Shown: positions 36,177-46,917 of the stretch, piece after piece
Position numbering within the stretch: the stretch's first letter is position 1
Layout of the letters: the number at the start of each line of letters is the position of its first letter
NCBI GenBank assembly: GCA_002009975.1
Contig: MTLP01000042.1
Coordinates: forward strand, 228,418 to 292,417
Origin: Thermococcus sp. JdFR-02
GTDB lineage: Archaea; Methanobacteriota_B; Thermococci; Thermococcales; Thermococcaceae
Reading direction: 5' to 3'
Length of the DNA stretch: 64,000 nt
Program-made: the position numbers and the translations under genes
The notes under the pieces: model-generated
What the model was told of the DNA's origin: nothing
What the model saw: the letters and a program-made list of their open reading frames with translations, nothing else
Databases searched by the model: none

Positions 36177-39100
36177 ATTTTATCCACCTCCTCAATATTT
36201 TCACTCCAGTGCTCATCATCTTGGGCAGTGTAGATTTCAATCGTTCCACCTTGAACTTCCCCTTCACCAAGATGTTCCTCCAAAAGCCCCTCAATTTCAG
36301 AGTAAGCTTCCATAAGCCTTTCAATGAGCTCATCGCTCGTCTCCCACAAGCCGCGCTCATAAGCTTCAATCAAACGCCTTGCAATTTCCTCAATAGCGTA
36401 GGGATTGTGCTCCTCAAACCATCTCCTCATCCCTTCATCAAGAACATACTTTTGCGCTATTTCATCAAAAATCCAGTCTTCAACGAGCTTTGTTGTTGCT
36501 TCCCAGCCATAGAGATGAAGAATCTTCTTTGAGAACTCGCTCGCCCCTCTATAGCCGTGCTTCTTCATTTCTTCAATCCACCTGTCGTTGAGAAGCTTTG
36601 TCCTTGTTATTCTTTCAATCTCGACTTTAATATCAACAATTTTAGTATCGCTTATGTCTCTTGTATCGACCTGGATTATATCTACATCCTTGCCAGTTAG
36701 AGCATCTACCGCTGTTTTAAATCCACCGTGATAGGCAAAATAACAGCAGCAGTTCGTTAAGTCATGCTCATCGCTTATGTGGTTTCTATTGATTACGTCA
36801 ACGCTTTTGAGGTTCAAAACCAATGATTCATGAGCTTCAATGCCAAAGGCATCTTTTCCATAAGCGTAGCCGCTCCACTGAATCCAAACCTTTGCTAAAT
36901 CCTCCTCCTTTTGCCAACCCGATGACTCAACAGCTAAGTTTACACCAGCTCCATAAGCTCCTGGAGGAGCAGAGAAAACTCTAAACCTCGCAAACCTTTG
37001 GGCTTCTTCAAAACTTTTTCCTAGCTCAATTAGCTTTTTAATATGCTTAATGTAGTGCTTTCTAACGTAATTCATTTCTAACGGCTCATCCAAGATAACA
37101 ACCTTTTCTATTGCTTCGTCGATGAGATATATGTAATTTGGCAAAGTATCTCTAACAATTCCGCTTATCCTAACCAGAACGTCAATCCTTGGCCTTCCGA
37201 GCTTTTCTAAGGGAATTACTTCAAGTTCAGAAACTACATCTCCTTTCCAGATAGGCTTAACTCCAAGCAAATAAAGAATTTGGGCTATTTGTTCGCCATC
37301 GGCTTTGTAACCGTCTATACTCCAAAGAACCTGCCCAATGCTTTCGGGATACTTCCCATGCTTCTTATTGTACTCTTCCAAGAGCTTTTCAGCAGTTTCA
37401 ACCCCAATTTGCCAAGCTGCTTTGGTTGGCAAAGTTCTTGGATCAACTGCATAGAAGTTTCTTCCCGTTGGCAAAATCTCGAACTTCCCTCTCGTTATGG
37501 CTCCCGAAGGGCCTGGCTTTACATATTTTCCTCCCACACCTTCTAAAAAGCCATTATATTCCCTTTCGCACTCGACAACTTTTTGAGCAACTTCAAGGGC
37601 TTTTCTAAACGGTTCCTCAAGCTTTTCTTTCTCCTTAACTTTGAATCCAAACTTTTCAATTTCTTCCTCAATGACATCAAAGCCTTCTCCATTAAGCAAA
37701 CGCTCTAAGCTTTTAACTGCTATCTTGTGGAAAATCTCCAACAATTCTCTGTTCGTAAATCCATTTGTAGTCTCTAAGGGGTTCTTTCTTATCTTGTCGT
37801 AGTCCGCGCCTATTGCCTCAGCTATCGCCCTTCTAATCGAAGGGGAAGCGTAGGAATCGTAAGCCATTGCCGTGGCAATGTATTCCGTCAATCTTTCGGG
37901 TTCTTTTGGTGGATACCCAAAGATATGAAGACCGAGATTAATTTGAGAACCTCTCATCAACTCAGCGTAGCGGTGGATTTCCTCTATCGTTTGCTCTTCA
38001 TTTTCAGGGTTCGCTATTCTTATCTTGTTTCCTTCAGCTTCCTCCAAAATCTGCTCGTAAATCTTCTTTCTTCTTGCATCATCTCCCAGGCTCTTTGCCT
38101 TTGCATACTGATTCAAGAGCGAATCCAAATCATCCAAAACTTCAGCTATTGCCATTGGTGGATAAATGTGGTCTATTAGCGTTGCATAACTTCTTCTCTT
38201 GGCAATAACGCCCTCCATTGGATTTGAAACTACATAAACGTATAAGTGGGGAACGTCATCTAAGCTTGCCTCGGGAACACATGAAGGAGAAAGCCCAACG
38301 CTTTTCCCCGGCCTAAATTCTAAATAACCGTGAGTTCCAAAGTGAATCACAACATTGGCATTAAACTTCCTCGTTATCCACCTATAGACAGCCCACCACT
38401 GGTGAGGAGGAGTTATAGTCGGATCATGGAGGATTCTACAAACTTTTCCATCACACCTCGCCCCAGCACAGCCGAACTTTGGCTGCGGAGTAATGAAAAC
38501 GTTTCCAAACCTTATTCCAGGAACAACGAACTTTCCATCATAAACCATTCCAACCAATGTTTTGTCCACTTTTCCTGTCAAAACGTCCTCTGGTCTTCCC
38601 CAATCTTTGACTATTTTTTCTTTTAAGTCCTCGGGAAGCTCATTGAACCACTCCAAATAATCCTCCAAGTTTACGAAGTCAATTGCCCCACCATTTTTGA
38701 CGATTTCTTCCACACTTGTCCATCTAAACTCACTTATCGCTTTTTTCTCCAAAATCATTCTTATTAGCTCTTCTCCATTCTTTGGAAGCTCTTCCCCAAC
38801 ATAGTAGCCTTCTTCTTTTAGCCTGTGCAGAAGTCTAACTATGCTCTCTGGAACATCCAATCCCATTCCCACTGCAATGCCGGCTTCGAGTCCCTTACAA
38901 GGCGGATTTATCAAAACTATTGCTATTTTAACGTCTTTCTTTGGCTTTTTCCTTAGCTCAATCCACTTCTTCACTCTTTTGACGAGGTATTTTATGTGTT
39001 CTTCGTATGGTTCGCCCTTTTTGTAGCCCTCAATGTTTTTAGTTCCAGCTATAAATATCGGCTCAATTGCACCCGCGACTTCCGGAATTATCACCCCATA

Positions 39101-39898
39101 AACCTGCGTCATGTAATCAACGCCTTCTTTTTCCTTCCACTCTTTGAGGCTTTGATAATAAGAGCGAATTGGAGCAAATACTGGGACGTTTAGCTTTTCC
39201 AAATTATTTAAATCAACGGTGCCAAAGGAGATTAAACTTACCAGTGCCTCAATAATTGGTTTCCCATCTTTTATGAAGAACTCCTCAACTGCTTCACTCT
39301 TTTCTTTTCCGAGTCCTGTTGTTGAGTCTTTCCCATAGGCAAACACTGGAATAACCCCTAATCCTTCACTTTCAAGTGCTTTGATGAGCTCCTCAATCGG
39401 GCTGAATTCTCTGTAAAGCCAAGCACTCCTCCAGAATAGAACTCCAACAATTGGTCTCTTATTATAAACCTCCAAATATTCATCTAAACTCTCAAAAACC
39501 CCAAAATTTGGGTGGTAAATCCCATGCATTGGAACTTCTTTTGGCTCTTCATATTCTCTCTTTTCACCTGCCAAGTTTGCTAAAAACTTAGCTAAGTTCC
39601 TTAGATTCTCCTCACCACCGAGGACGTAGTAGGATTTAGCTTTAACTAAAATTTCTTGCGGAACGTTGTTTAAGCTGTCCATTGAAACAATCTTTGCTCT
39701 GCTCTTCCTTAGCGTCTCTACAACAACATCCGGAAGTTCGTGGGCATAAATGAAAATTACTTCTGCCCTTTCAACTTTTTCAAGCTCTTTCTCACAGTTC
39801 TGTTCTGTTAAAACAACTCCATCGATTTTTTCCTCTTTCAATATTTTCTCAAGCAAAGGCAAAGGTCTTGCACCGTAACCCAATATGAAGCAGATCAT
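36152..39898 (-). CDS. cobN: CobN/ChlH-type metal chelatase large subunit
   Basis: A 1248-residue tetrapyrrole metal chelatase large subunit, the size expected for CobN/BchH/ChlH. Recognisable segments include [31 protein letters not shown] (His in the active-site region) and [17 protein letters not shown]. It binds the tetrapyrrole while the ChlI-ChlD fusion supplies ATP. Its ATG overlaps the upstream stop as ATGA. Thermococcales usually lack corrin biosynthesis, and no cobalamin biosynthetic gene is in the window, so the true substrate (cobyrinate, another porphyrinoid or a salvage product) is open. Confidence 0.92.
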   Translation of the reverse strand: MICFILGYGARPLPLLEKILKEEKIDGVVLTEQNCEKELEKVERAEVIFIYAHELPDVVVETLRKSRAKIVSMDSLNNVPQEILVKAKSYYVLGGEENLRNLAKFLANLAGEKREYEEPKEVPMHGIYHPNFGVFESLDEYLEVYNKRPIVGVLFWRSAWLYREFSPIEELIKALESEGLGVIPVFAYGKDSTTGLGKEKSEAVEEFFIKDGKPIIEALVSLISFGTVDLNNLEKLNVPVFAPIRSYYQSLKEWKEKEGVDYMTQVYGVIIPEVAGAIEPIFIAGTKNIEGYKKGEPYEEHIKYLVKRVKKWIELRKKPKKDVKIAIVLINPPCKGLEAGIAVGMGLDVPESIVRLLHRLKEEGYYVGEELPKNGEELIRMILEKKAISEFRWTSVEEIVKNGGAIDFVNLEDYLEWFNELPEDLKEKIVKDWGRPEDVLTGKVDKTLVGMVYDGKFVVPGIRFGNVFITPQPKFGCAGARCDGKVCRILHDPTITPPHQWWAVYRWITRKFNANVVIHFGTHGYLEFRPGKSVGLSPSCVPEASLDDVPHLYVYVVSNPMEGVIAKRRSYATLIDHIYPPMAIAEVLDDLDSLLNQYAKAKSLGDDARRKKIYEQILEEAEGNKIRIANPENEEQTIEEIHRYAELMRGSQINLGLHIFGYPPKEPERLTEYIATAMAYDSYASPSIRRAIAEAIGADYDKIRKNPLETTNGFTNRELLEIFHKIAVKSLERLLNGEGFDVIEEEIEKFGFKVKEKEKLEEPFRKALEVAQKVVECEREYNGFLEGVGGKYVKPGPSGAITRGKFEILPTGRNFYAVDPRTLPTKAAWQIGVETAEKLLEEYNKKHGKYPESIGQVLWSIDGYKADGEQIAQILYLLGVKPIWKGDVVSELEVIPLEKLGRPRIDVLVRISGIVRDTLPNYIYLIDEAIEKVVILDEPLEMNYVRKHYIKHIKKLIELGKSFEEAQRFARFRVFSAPPGAYGAGVNLAVESSGWQKEEDLAKVWIQWSGYAYGKDAFGIEAHESLVLNLKSVDVINRNHISDEHDLTNCCCYFAYHGGFKTAVDALTGKDVDIIQVDTRDISDTKIVDIKVEIERITRTKLLNDRWIEEMKKHGYRGASEFSKKILHLYGWEATTKLVEDWIFDEIAQKYVLDEGMRRWFEEHNPYAIEEIARRLIEAYERGLWETSDELIERLMEAYSEIEGLLEEHLGEGEVQGGTIEIYTAQDDEHWSENIEEVDKIWKLVKNA

Positions 39899-40845
39899 AA
39901 AACCACCCCCATCACAAGTATAAGGCACAGTATGATAGCACTCCGTGTTGCCATTGAGATGAGCATAATCTTCGTTCCATCTTTAGCTCCATATAGACCA
40001 ACATAATAGGGAATCAGCACTCTTAGGAAAGTGATATTCGCGAGAACTGATCCAAGAAGGAGAGACCTTATTAGAGCTTTTTCACTTATTAATCCAGCTT
40101 TTAAGAGGTTTGCACCGAGAGTATAAGCCGCTATACTGCTTGCCATTGCACTTAATGCCACACTTATTTCTTCCGGCGAAAGAGGAAGGAAAGCTGCAAA
40201 ATCTTTTACGAGAGAGGTTAAATACTCAAAAAACCCTGCTGCTATGAGCAAGGCGGTTATGTAAGTTGCCAAAACCATGGTTTTTAAAATCGGCATCGAG
40301 TGCTTCTTAGTTTTTGCTAAAACCTTTCTTAAAACTTTTTTAAATGGCTCTTGGGAATTTTTGGTGTGCTTTTGAACATTTTTTATTTGTTTTGGACTCT
40401 TAATTAAGAGTTTCCCAGCGAATGCAAAAACAGTTGTTTGAATAAATCCAATAAGAACCAAGATCCCAAAATAAAGCAAGCCAAGTGTCCCAAGCGTTGC
40501 CAGAAGAACTGGGATTAACGAGTTCCAGTGCCTAACCATTGCAGGAAATGCGTTCATAAGAGAGGCAATGTAGAGTTCTTTCTTGCCTATTTTTCCCTCT
40601 TTGTAAAAATCTATAAGCATGGCATTTCCTGCCCTTGTATTTAAAAACGCAGTTGCAAAGGCTAGAGCACACTCCTCTGGAAGATTTGAAAGCTTAACAA
40701 AAGGTTTCCCTATTGGAGAGAACTTGTTAATAACTCCTTTCTCAATTAAAAGCTCAGCTATGAATATGCCAACCAATAACCCGGGAACAGAGCGTTTTAA
40801 AAAGCTAAATGCTATTTCCGTTGAGGTTATTATCAAGCTCAGCAT
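39895..40845 (-). CDS. Gate-domain (nucleoside-recognition-type) membrane protein
   Basis: A 316-residue membrane protein with about eight helices, including GLLVGIFIAELLIEKG, AFLNTRAGNAMLIDFY and MASSIAAYTLGANLL, the pattern of the Gate/nucleoside-recognition superfamily (related to FeoB and spore maturation proteins). It lies between the transporter genes and CobN, and may move the metal ion or tetrapyrrole. Start overlaps the ABC ATPase stop by one base. Confidence 0.75.
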   Translation of the reverse strand: MLSLIITSTEIAFSFLKRSVPGLLVGIFIAELLIEKGVINKFSPIGKPFVKLSNLPEECALAFATAFLNTRAGNAMLIDFYKEGKIGKKELYIASLMNAFPAMVRHWNSLIPVLLATLGTLGLLYFGILVLIGFIQTTVFAFAGKLLIKSPKQIKNVQKHTKNSQEPFKKVLRKVLAKTKKHSMPILKTMVLATYITALLIAAGFFEYLTSLVKDFAAFLPLSPEEISVALSAMASSIAAYTLGANLLKAGLISEKALIRSLLLGSVLANITFLRVLIPYYVGLYGAKDGTKIMLISMATRSAIILCLILVMGVVL

Positions 40846-41615
40846 TAAACTACCTCCGTTTTTGGCATGATAACTCTAAATCCATTGAACTCCAAGATGT
40901 GAATTGGAACACCGTAAACCTCTTCAAGTATCTCCTCTCTCAAAATCTCGCTCGACTCTCCAACGGCTCTGATCCTTCCTTCCTTAACCAAAGCTATCTT
41001 ATCTGAATAAATTGAAGCCAAATTTGGATCATGGAGTGTTAGAATTGCTGTAATTCTCTCTTCTCTTGCGAGTTTTTTAATAATCCCAAGGATTTTTACC
41101 TGATTTTTGAAATCCAAATGAGCGGTAGGCTCGTCAAGAAGAAGGACTTTTGGCTCTTGGACTAATGCTCTCGCTATTAAAATCAACTGTAATTGACCTC
41201 CGCTCAGCTGGGTATATGGTCTGTCTTTAAAGCGCTCCATTCCCAAAAGCCTGAGCTTTTCGAGAGCTTTCTCATAATGCTCATCTTTTGGACTCTCAAA
41301 AACGCTGAGCTGAGATGCCAAGCCCATAACGACGACATCTAAAACTGTGTACGGGAAAGGAGGATAATGGGATTGAGGAACGTAACCAGCTAACTTAGCC
41401 CTTTCCTTTAATGATAAAGAGTGAAAATCTCTGCCATCTATGAAGACGCACTTTTTCTTTGGCTTTAACAACCCATAGACATTCTTCAAAATCGTGGTTT
41501 TTCCACTGCCGTTTGGACCCAATAAAGTTAAAATCTCGCCTTCTTTAACCTCAAAGCAAACATTTTCAACGCTGAAATCGCCATAACTGAATGATAAGCC
41601 TTTAACTTTAAGCAT
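40845..41615 (-). CDS. ABC transporter ATPase of the FecE/BtuD type
   Basis: A 256-residue ATPase: Walker A GPNGSGKTT at about residue 36, Q-loop VPQSHYPPFP, signature LSGGQLQL, Walker B LLLDEPTAHLD and H-loop HD. These features match vitamin B12, heme and siderophore importers. I chose the ATG at 41615, with GGTGGT upstream. It follows the permease gene with an eight-base overlap. Confidence 0.9.
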   Translation of the reverse strand: MLKVKGLSFSYGDFSVENVCFEVKEGEILTLLGPNGSGKTTILKNVYGLLKPKKKCVFIDGRDFHSLSLKERAKLAGYVPQSHYPPFPYTVLDVVVMGLASQLSVFESPKDEHYEKALEKLRLLGMERFKDRPYTQLSGGQLQLILIARALVQEPKVLLLDEPTAHLDFKNQVKILGIIKKLAREERITAILTLHDPNLASIYSDKIALVKEGRIRAVGESSEILREEILEEVYGVPIHILEFNGFRVIMPKTEVV

Positions 41616-42654
41616 GCCAACCACCGCCCGTCTTTCTCAATAGATAGGCAAAGAAGGGTATTCCAAGTAATGTGGTTAATATCCCGATTGGAATCTCATA
41701 AGTGGCTATTGATCTCGCTAAGGTGTCTGCCAAAACCATAAAAGAAGCTCCGAGGGTTATTGAGAGGGGGATTAGCTTCTTATGGTCGGGTCCAAAAGCC
41801 ATTCTAACCATGTGAGGGATCATTAAGCCAACCCATCCAATTATTCCACAAAAAGCGACAGAAGCGGCTGTTATAAGTGAAACGATTAAGATAAAGGCAA
41901 ACTTCAACTTTTCAGTCTCAACTCCAACGAGCTTGGCCTCTTCTCCAAAGGATAAAACATTCAGCTGCCAGCGCATTAGAGATATTATAATGCATCCAGC
42001 AAAAATAATTGGAAACGCTACTTTAAGGGAATGCCAATCAGCATTGGCAAAGCTCCCCATAAGCCAGTAAACCACACTCGCCAATTTTTCGTGCTCCATT
42101 AAAAACTTCAATAGTGACGTTAATGCGGAAAAGAACGCATTAACTATAACACCAGCCAAAATTAGGGATACTGGGGTTATTCTACCACCTATTTTAGCAA
42201 GAGACGTTGTCAAAAACACTGCAAGCAGAGCAAAAGCAAATGCTAAAGGAGTAACGCCCAAACCCAACGAGAGTCCTATGGCTAATGCAGCTCCAAAAGC
42301 TGCCCCAGAGGAAATCCCTAAAATATAGCTATTGACAAGGGGATTTCTAAATATTGCCTGCAGAACTGCTCCAGAGACTGCTAAAGCTGAGCCAACAATC
42401 ATAGCTAAAAGAACCCGGGGAAGTCTTATTTTAAAGAGAACCGTTTGATAAACGCTTGGATATGGAATTTGAACATCAAAATAAAGCTTTCCAAGGGTTA
42501 TTTTAGCCAAAACACCTGAAATAAGTTGGAGAGATTTTAAGAATGCCATATTTATTATGTCAGCCATTGGCATGTGATACGCACCGATAAACAGACTTAT
42601 GAAGAATGCAAAGATTGGAGAGACTAAAAGAAAAAGAAAGAGAAATCTTCTCAT
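41608..42654 (-). CDS. ABC permease of the FecCD/BtuC type
   Basis: A 348-residue permease with about ten helices. Family motifs are RLPRVLLAMIVGSALAVSG, NPLVNSYILGISSGAAFG and CGIIGWVGLMIPHMVR, all typical of B12, heme and ferric siderophore importers. The stop of the binding-protein gene lies five bases upstream of its start. Forms a homodimer with two ATPase subunits. Confidence 0.92.
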   Translation of the reverse strand: MRRFLFLFLLVSPIFAFFISLFIGAYHMPMADIINMAFLKSLQLISGVLAKITLGKLYFDVQIPYPSVYQTVLFKIRLPRVLLAMIVGSALAVSGAVLQAIFRNPLVNSYILGISSGAAFGAALAIGLSLGLGVTPLAFAFALLAVFLTTSLAKIGGRITPVSLILAGVIVNAFFSALTSLLKFLMEHEKLASVVYWLMGSFANADWHSLKVAFPIIFAGCIIISLMRWQLNVLSFGEEAKLVGVETEKLKFAFILIVSLITAASVAFCGIIGWVGLMIPHMVRMAFGPDHKKLIPLSITLGASFMVLADTLARSIATYEIPIGILTTLLGIPFFAYLLRKTGGGWHA

Positions 42655-42658
42655 CCTT

Positions 42659-44764
42659 TCACCCCTTTATCTTGTAGAACTTCTGAAGTATCTCATTGTA
42701 GATTGGCTCCCAGCCGGGATAGTATTCTGGATAAATTGCATGACCAAAGGCGTAAATTCCCGTTATGAACCTTGGTCCATAAAGAGCAGTTGCATCTTTC
42801 TTATATGAGCTCACTAATATCCCAACGACGTTTCCTTCTTTAACTGCTTTAATCTCCTGCCAACTTGGATCGCTCTTGATTTTCTCAACTGCTTCATTAA
42901 GTCTCTCTGCTTCCCAGTCAACAACAATTAGAATGTCGGTTTTATCTCCAAAGTATGCTATGAGCTTTTCTAAGTCAAGCTTTAGGTAAGGTCCTCCCTC
43001 GTTGACATCAAAGGCTAAGTTGTGTCCTCCCACAAGCTCAGCGGTTTCAGCATAAGCACTTCCTCTTGTAGAGACAGTTATTGTCCCCGTTGCATATTTA
43101 CCAGTAATTGATGAGCCGTAAACTATAAGCACGTTTTTCTTCTCCTCTTCTGGTATTTTGCTCGCTATTTCAAGGGCTTGATTATAATAGCGCTCCAAGA
43201 AGCTTGCCAGTTCTTCGGCTTCCCTCTCTTTATCAAAGACCTTTCCAAGCACTCTTATTATCCTAATGTTCTCATATGGCATTTCTGTTCCTGTCTTGTT
43301 TGAATCAGGAATTCCAAAGGCTAAAACTGGAATGCTAAGCTCTTCTGCTCTCTCAAATAGTTCCTTTTCCTTTGGCTCAAATGAGCCCCACCACAAGCCC
43401 ATTACGATCAAATCTGGCTCTAAGCCTGCAACAGTTTCCCAATTAATACCTTTATAAACAGAGCCAATTTGCGGCTTTTGCTTAATGCTTTCTGGTAAGA
43501 ATTGGTCCTTTGGTGTGTACTTGTCAATTCCCACTATTTTGTCATCTAAGCCTAAGCAATGCAAAACTTCAGCCCAATAACTGCTTGTAATGATGACTCT
43601 TTCGGGAACTTTTTCAAAGGTCACCTTTCTTCCAGCAGAGTCCATTACTTCCACTTTTACCTCATAGCTAAGCCCGTAGAACTTCTCAAATAACTCCTTT
43701 GCAATTGGCTTCCACTCTGGGTAATACTCTGGATAAATTAGTCCACCCATTTGGTAGACTCCCACGACTATCCTTGGTCCCCAGTCTAAGAATCCTTTAG
43801 AACCAGCCAAAATTCCGTAAACGTGACCTTCCTTAACTGCTTTAATCTCTCTCCATTTTGGGTCGCTTTTTATATTATCCACAGCTTTTTCAAGCTTCTC
43901 TTGATTAAAGGAGGTCACTATTATTACATCAGCTTTGTCTCCCCAATATGCAATAATTTTTTCCAAATCAAGCTTTGGCCACTGAGTATCGAACTCTTTG
44001 TCAAAAGCCAAGTTGTGAGCACCAACGAGCTCAACAATGCTTGCCCAGGCACTTCCCTTTGCATAAACTGTGATTGGGCCGTTTATGTCTTTGGGAGCAT
44101 TTATGATAATGACGTTCTTCCTCTCATCGTCTGGGATTTGGCTGGCTAGTTTGTTCACTTCTTCCAACTTGCTCTTCATCCAATTTGAAAGCTCTTCAGC
44201 TTTCTCTTCCTTTCCAAAAACTTTCCCCAAAAGCTCAACAACTTTAACGTTATCCTTCACACTTTTGGCGGTTAATGCTATAACTGGAATGCCGATTTCT
44301 TCTGCTTTCTCAATCGTCTCCTTGTCCTTGTATTTGCCGCCATACCAGTCAGCGATTATTAAATCTGGCTCTAAACTTGCAACACTTTCCCAATTAAGAC
44401 CTTTAAATGAACTCCCTACTGCTGGCTTTTGCTTAACTTCCTCGGGGATATATGGATTATTTGGAACGTACTTTCCAATGCCAACAATTTTATCATCTAA
44501 ACCAAGTATGTGGAGAATCTCAGTCCAATAACCTGTTAAAACAATTATTCGTTCGGGAACTTTCTCTAAAGTCACTTCTCTTCCTGCAAAGTCTGTGATT
44601 ACCATTTTTTCTTGAGTTTCTGTTTGAATATGGGATGCACTTGTTGTCTTTTCTTGGATGGTTGAAGTGGATGTTGTTTCCATTGGAGTCTTTTGGACGC
44701 ATGCACTGCTAAATGCTAGGATGGATATTACAAGCAGCGCCAACAACACCTTGCTACTTTTCAT
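42659..44764 (-). CDS. Lipid-anchored tandem periplasmic-binding protein (two BtuF/FhuD-type domains)
   Basis: A 701-residue lipoprotein (lipobox AFSSAC, then a Ser/Thr-rich linker). It holds two complete class III binding domains in tandem: unit 1 at about 50-370 begins ITDFAGREVTLEKVPERI, unit 2 at about 375-700 begins VEVMDSAGRKVTFEKVPERV. Matching positions such as LGLDDKIVGI and LNWESVASLEPDLI versus INWETVAGLEPDLI show an internal duplication. Each unit should bind a metal chelate such as cobalamin, heme or an iron complex. First gene of the leftward operon; start at 44764 (MKSSKVLL). Confidence 0.92.
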   Translation of the reverse strand: MKSSKVLLALLVISILAFSSACVQKTPMETTSTSTIQEKTTSASHIQTETQEKMVITDFAGREVTLEKVPERIIVLTGYWTEILHILGLDDKIVGIGKYVPNNPYIPEEVKQKPAVGSSFKGLNWESVASLEPDLIIADWYGGKYKDKETIEKAEEIGIPVIALTAKSVKDNVKVVELLGKVFGKEEKAEELSNWMKSKLEEVNKLASQIPDDERKNVIIINAPKDINGPITVYAKGSAWASIVELVGAHNLAFDKEFDTQWPKLDLEKIIAYWGDKADVIIVTSFNQEKLEKAVDNIKSDPKWREIKAVKEGHVYGILAGSKGFLDWGPRIVVGVYQMGGLIYPEYYPEWKPIAKELFEKFYGLSYEVKVEVMDSAGRKVTFEKVPERVIITSSYWAEVLHCLGLDDKIVGIDKYTPKDQFLPESIKQKPQIGSVYKGINWETVAGLEPDLIVMGLWWGSFEPKEKELFERAEELSIPVLAFGIPDSNKTGTEMPYENIRIIRVLGKVFDKEREAEELASFLERYYNQALEIASKIPEEEKKNVLIVYGSSITGKYATGTITVSTRGSAYAETAELVGGHNLAFDVNEGGPYLKLDLEKLIAYFGDKTDILIVVDWEAERLNEAVEKIKSDPSWQEIKAVKEGNVVGILVSSYKKDATALYGPRFITGIYAFGHAIYPEYYPGWEPIYNEILQKFYKIKG

Positions 44765-44799
44765 GAATTTCACCACCAATCGTGCTACTAATTTTTATT

Positions 44800-44819
44800 T
44801 TAGTAATATCACAAAAAGC
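44800..44819. promoter_or_regulatory. Weak inverted repeat upstream of the chelatase operon
   Basis: TACTAA and TTAGTA lie eight bases apart in the AT-rich stretch before the binding-protein gene. It resembles the palindrome before the gene at 28482, but the arms are short and the region is very AT-rich, so chance is likely. Confidence 0.25.
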
Positions 44820-44939
44820 TCAAAGCGTGGATTTTTAACGCTTTTTAAAACAGACAGTTGGCAACCAAAGGTTGATCAAGGATACTAACTGCTAATTAAG
44901 CCGAAATTAAAACTTAAAAGAAGAAAAGAGCTCAAAACT

Positions 44940-46259
44940 TTAGTCCATGTCAGGAATTAATTCATAGATGTCTTGAGGCTTTTGGGCAACAATGTCGCCT
45001 CTCTTAACAAATTGCACTGCTATTAATGCTAAAACGAAGAATATTGTTGCAAAAACAAGCAATGAAGAGTAGCCAAAGTAATCTATCGCTATTCCAGATA
45101 ATGGCGGTGCAAAAATATTAGCCGCCATTGAGAAGAAGTAGTATAAGCCAGTGTAACCACCCACCTTTTCTTCTGTCGTCATGTCAACGACCATTGGAAG
45201 TGAGTTAACGTTAATTAATCCCCATCCAAAACCACCAAGTAAGAAAAGCCCAGAAAACGCTTTAACCACAAAATCCGTTGATATTTTACCACTTGTAGCT
45301 TGTAGACCTAAGTAGAGGGCTATTATCATCACCGCTGTAACGATTATAAGACCTAAGCTCATTGTCCTCTTTCTTCCAAATCTTCCTCCAATGAAACCGG
45401 CGGGAATTGAGAACACCATGAAGCCTAATGCAAAGATACCCAACATAAAAGCACCTGTGCTTTCCTTAATCCCGAGCTCGAATTTTGCATAGCTTGTGAA
45501 GAAGGTTTCTACTGAATTAAAAGCTATAAACCAGAGAAATATTGCTAAAAGCATGAAGAACAAACTTTTTTCTTGACTTGCAAAGACATCTTTAAGGTTC
45601 TCTTTTAGCTCACCAAAGCTTTGGTTAAAGGTTTCTTTAAATGAAATCTTCTTAGTTTTTTCTTTAACCCTGTATTCTTCTGGCTCTTTAATGAAGAGAA
45701 CGACCAAAATGTTTGCTATCAACATTAAAGCAGCACCAACATAGAAAGGCAAAGCATAGTTAATGTCATAGAGAACTTTTCCACCAAAGTAAGCAAAGAG
45801 TGCCCCCAATCCTCCCATGAAATTGATTATACCGTTAGCTTGACTTCTAAACCTTGATGGTGTTATATCAGGCATTAAAGCTATAACTGGTGATCTAAAG
45901 AGTGCCATAAAGAAGTTCATGAAGATAATCGTTCCCATCATAAGAGCTAAAACCTGATATCTTCTTGCTATCGGTATCAACGCAAAGAACAAAGCTGCTG
46001 ATGGTGCTCCAATCATTATATATGGCATTCTTCGTCCCCATTTTGTTCTCGTTTTATCGCTTAGTGCACCGATATATGGAAGCATCACTATGGCAAAGAT
46101 GTTATCAATGACCATGACAATACCAATGATAAAAGAACTCAATGCAAAGTCTTTTAGGAAAATGGGAACATAAGCATTGTATAACGCCCAAATTATGCTT
46201 ATTCCAAAGAAACCAAAACCAAGTAAAAATATCTTCCCATAATTAAACTTTTCCTCCAT
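44940..46259 (-). CDS. MFS transporter, SLC45/GPH-like
   Basis: A 439-residue, 12-helix transporter. The loop motif GALSDKTRTKWGRRMPYI after helix 2 is the hallmark of the SLC45/GPH sugar-cation symporter type; the second-half counterpart is GFIGGRFGRKRTM. GGAGGTG stands before the ATG at 46259, so the start ten codons upstream is rejected. Substrate probably a sugar or a similar solute. It stands alone on this strand. Confidence 0.85.
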   Translation of the reverse strand: MEEKFNYGKIFLLGFGFFGISIIWALYNAYVPIFLKDFALSSFIIGIVMVIDNIFAIVMLPYIGALSDKTRTKWGRRMPYIMIGAPSAALFFALIPIARRYQVLALMMGTIIFMNFFMALFRSPVIALMPDITPSRFRSQANGIINFMGGLGALFAYFGGKVLYDINYALPFYVGAALMLIANILVVLFIKEPEEYRVKEKTKKISFKETFNQSFGELKENLKDVFASQEKSLFFMLLAIFLWFIAFNSVETFFTSYAKFELGIKESTGAFMLGIFALGFMVFSIPAGFIGGRFGRKRTMSLGLIIVTAVMIIALYLGLQATSGKISTDFVVKAFSGLFLLGGFGWGLINVNSLPMVVDMTTEEKVGGYTGLYYFFSMAANIFAPPLSGIAIDYFGYSSLLVFATIFFVLALIAVQFVKRGDIVAQKPQDIYELIPDMD

Positions 46260-46382
46260 TATTGCACCTCCCTGATGATTGTTGTACAAAAATAAAAATA
46301 ATCAATTTAGATTAAAATAGTTTTTGGATGAACGTCAAAGAAAAAAGATGCAGAATAAGAATTGCTGGCATTATGACAAAGC

Positions 46383-46916
46383 TTAGCTTTTCAATGGACT
46401 GCCAAACTTATTCAAATGAACTCTTTCCCACATTATCTCCCTTTCGCTATGCCCTTCTTTCTGTTCTGCTGGATAACCCACTCCAATGATGCAAAGCACT
46501 CTAATTTCTTGTGGGATGTTTAAAAGCCTTTTAACATAATCTTCAGCACTCTCATTTTCATTGTGCATTCTGTCTCTCACATGCCCCCAACAAGCACCTA
46601 AACCCAATGCCGTTGCTGCTAATTGAATGTGTTCTGCAGCTATAGATGCATCTTCTACCCAAGCAGATGTTTCTTCAGCACAAACAACTATAGCCAAAGG
46701 CGCTGTTTCTAAGAACTTTGTTGCCCTTCTCGTATTTGCTAACGCTTTAATTAACTCTCTATCTTTAACAACGATGAAGTGCCAGGGTCTGCTATTCCTT
46801 GAGCTTGGTGAATAAAATGCGGTCTCTAAAATCTTGTCTATAAGCTCGTCAGGGACATCTTTTTCTTGATACTTTCTTATGCTTCTCCTTTTCTTAACAA
46901 CTTCAAAAAATTCCAT
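46383..46916 (-). CDS. Nitroreductase-family FMN protein
   Basis: A 177-residue nitroreductase-like flavoprotein: RRSIRKYQEKDVP (FMN phosphate binding), SPSSRNSRPWHFIVV, and GLGACWGHV. Size fits the short nitroreductase group that reduces quinones, flavins or nitro-compounds with NAD(P)H. GGTGAG before the ATG at 46916 supports this start. It follows the iron alcohol dehydrogenase gene closely in the same direction (two-base gap), so the two are likely one operon. Confidence 0.88.
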   Translation of the reverse strand: MEFFEVVKKRRSIRKYQEKDVPDELIDKILETAFYSPSSRNSRPWHFIVVKDRELIKALANTRRATKFLETAPLAIVVCAEETSAWVEDASIAAEHIQLAATALGLGACWGHVRDRMHNENESAEDYVKRLLNIPQEIRVLCIIGVGYPAEQKEGHSEREIMWERVHLNKFGSPLKS

Positions 46917-46917
46917 C

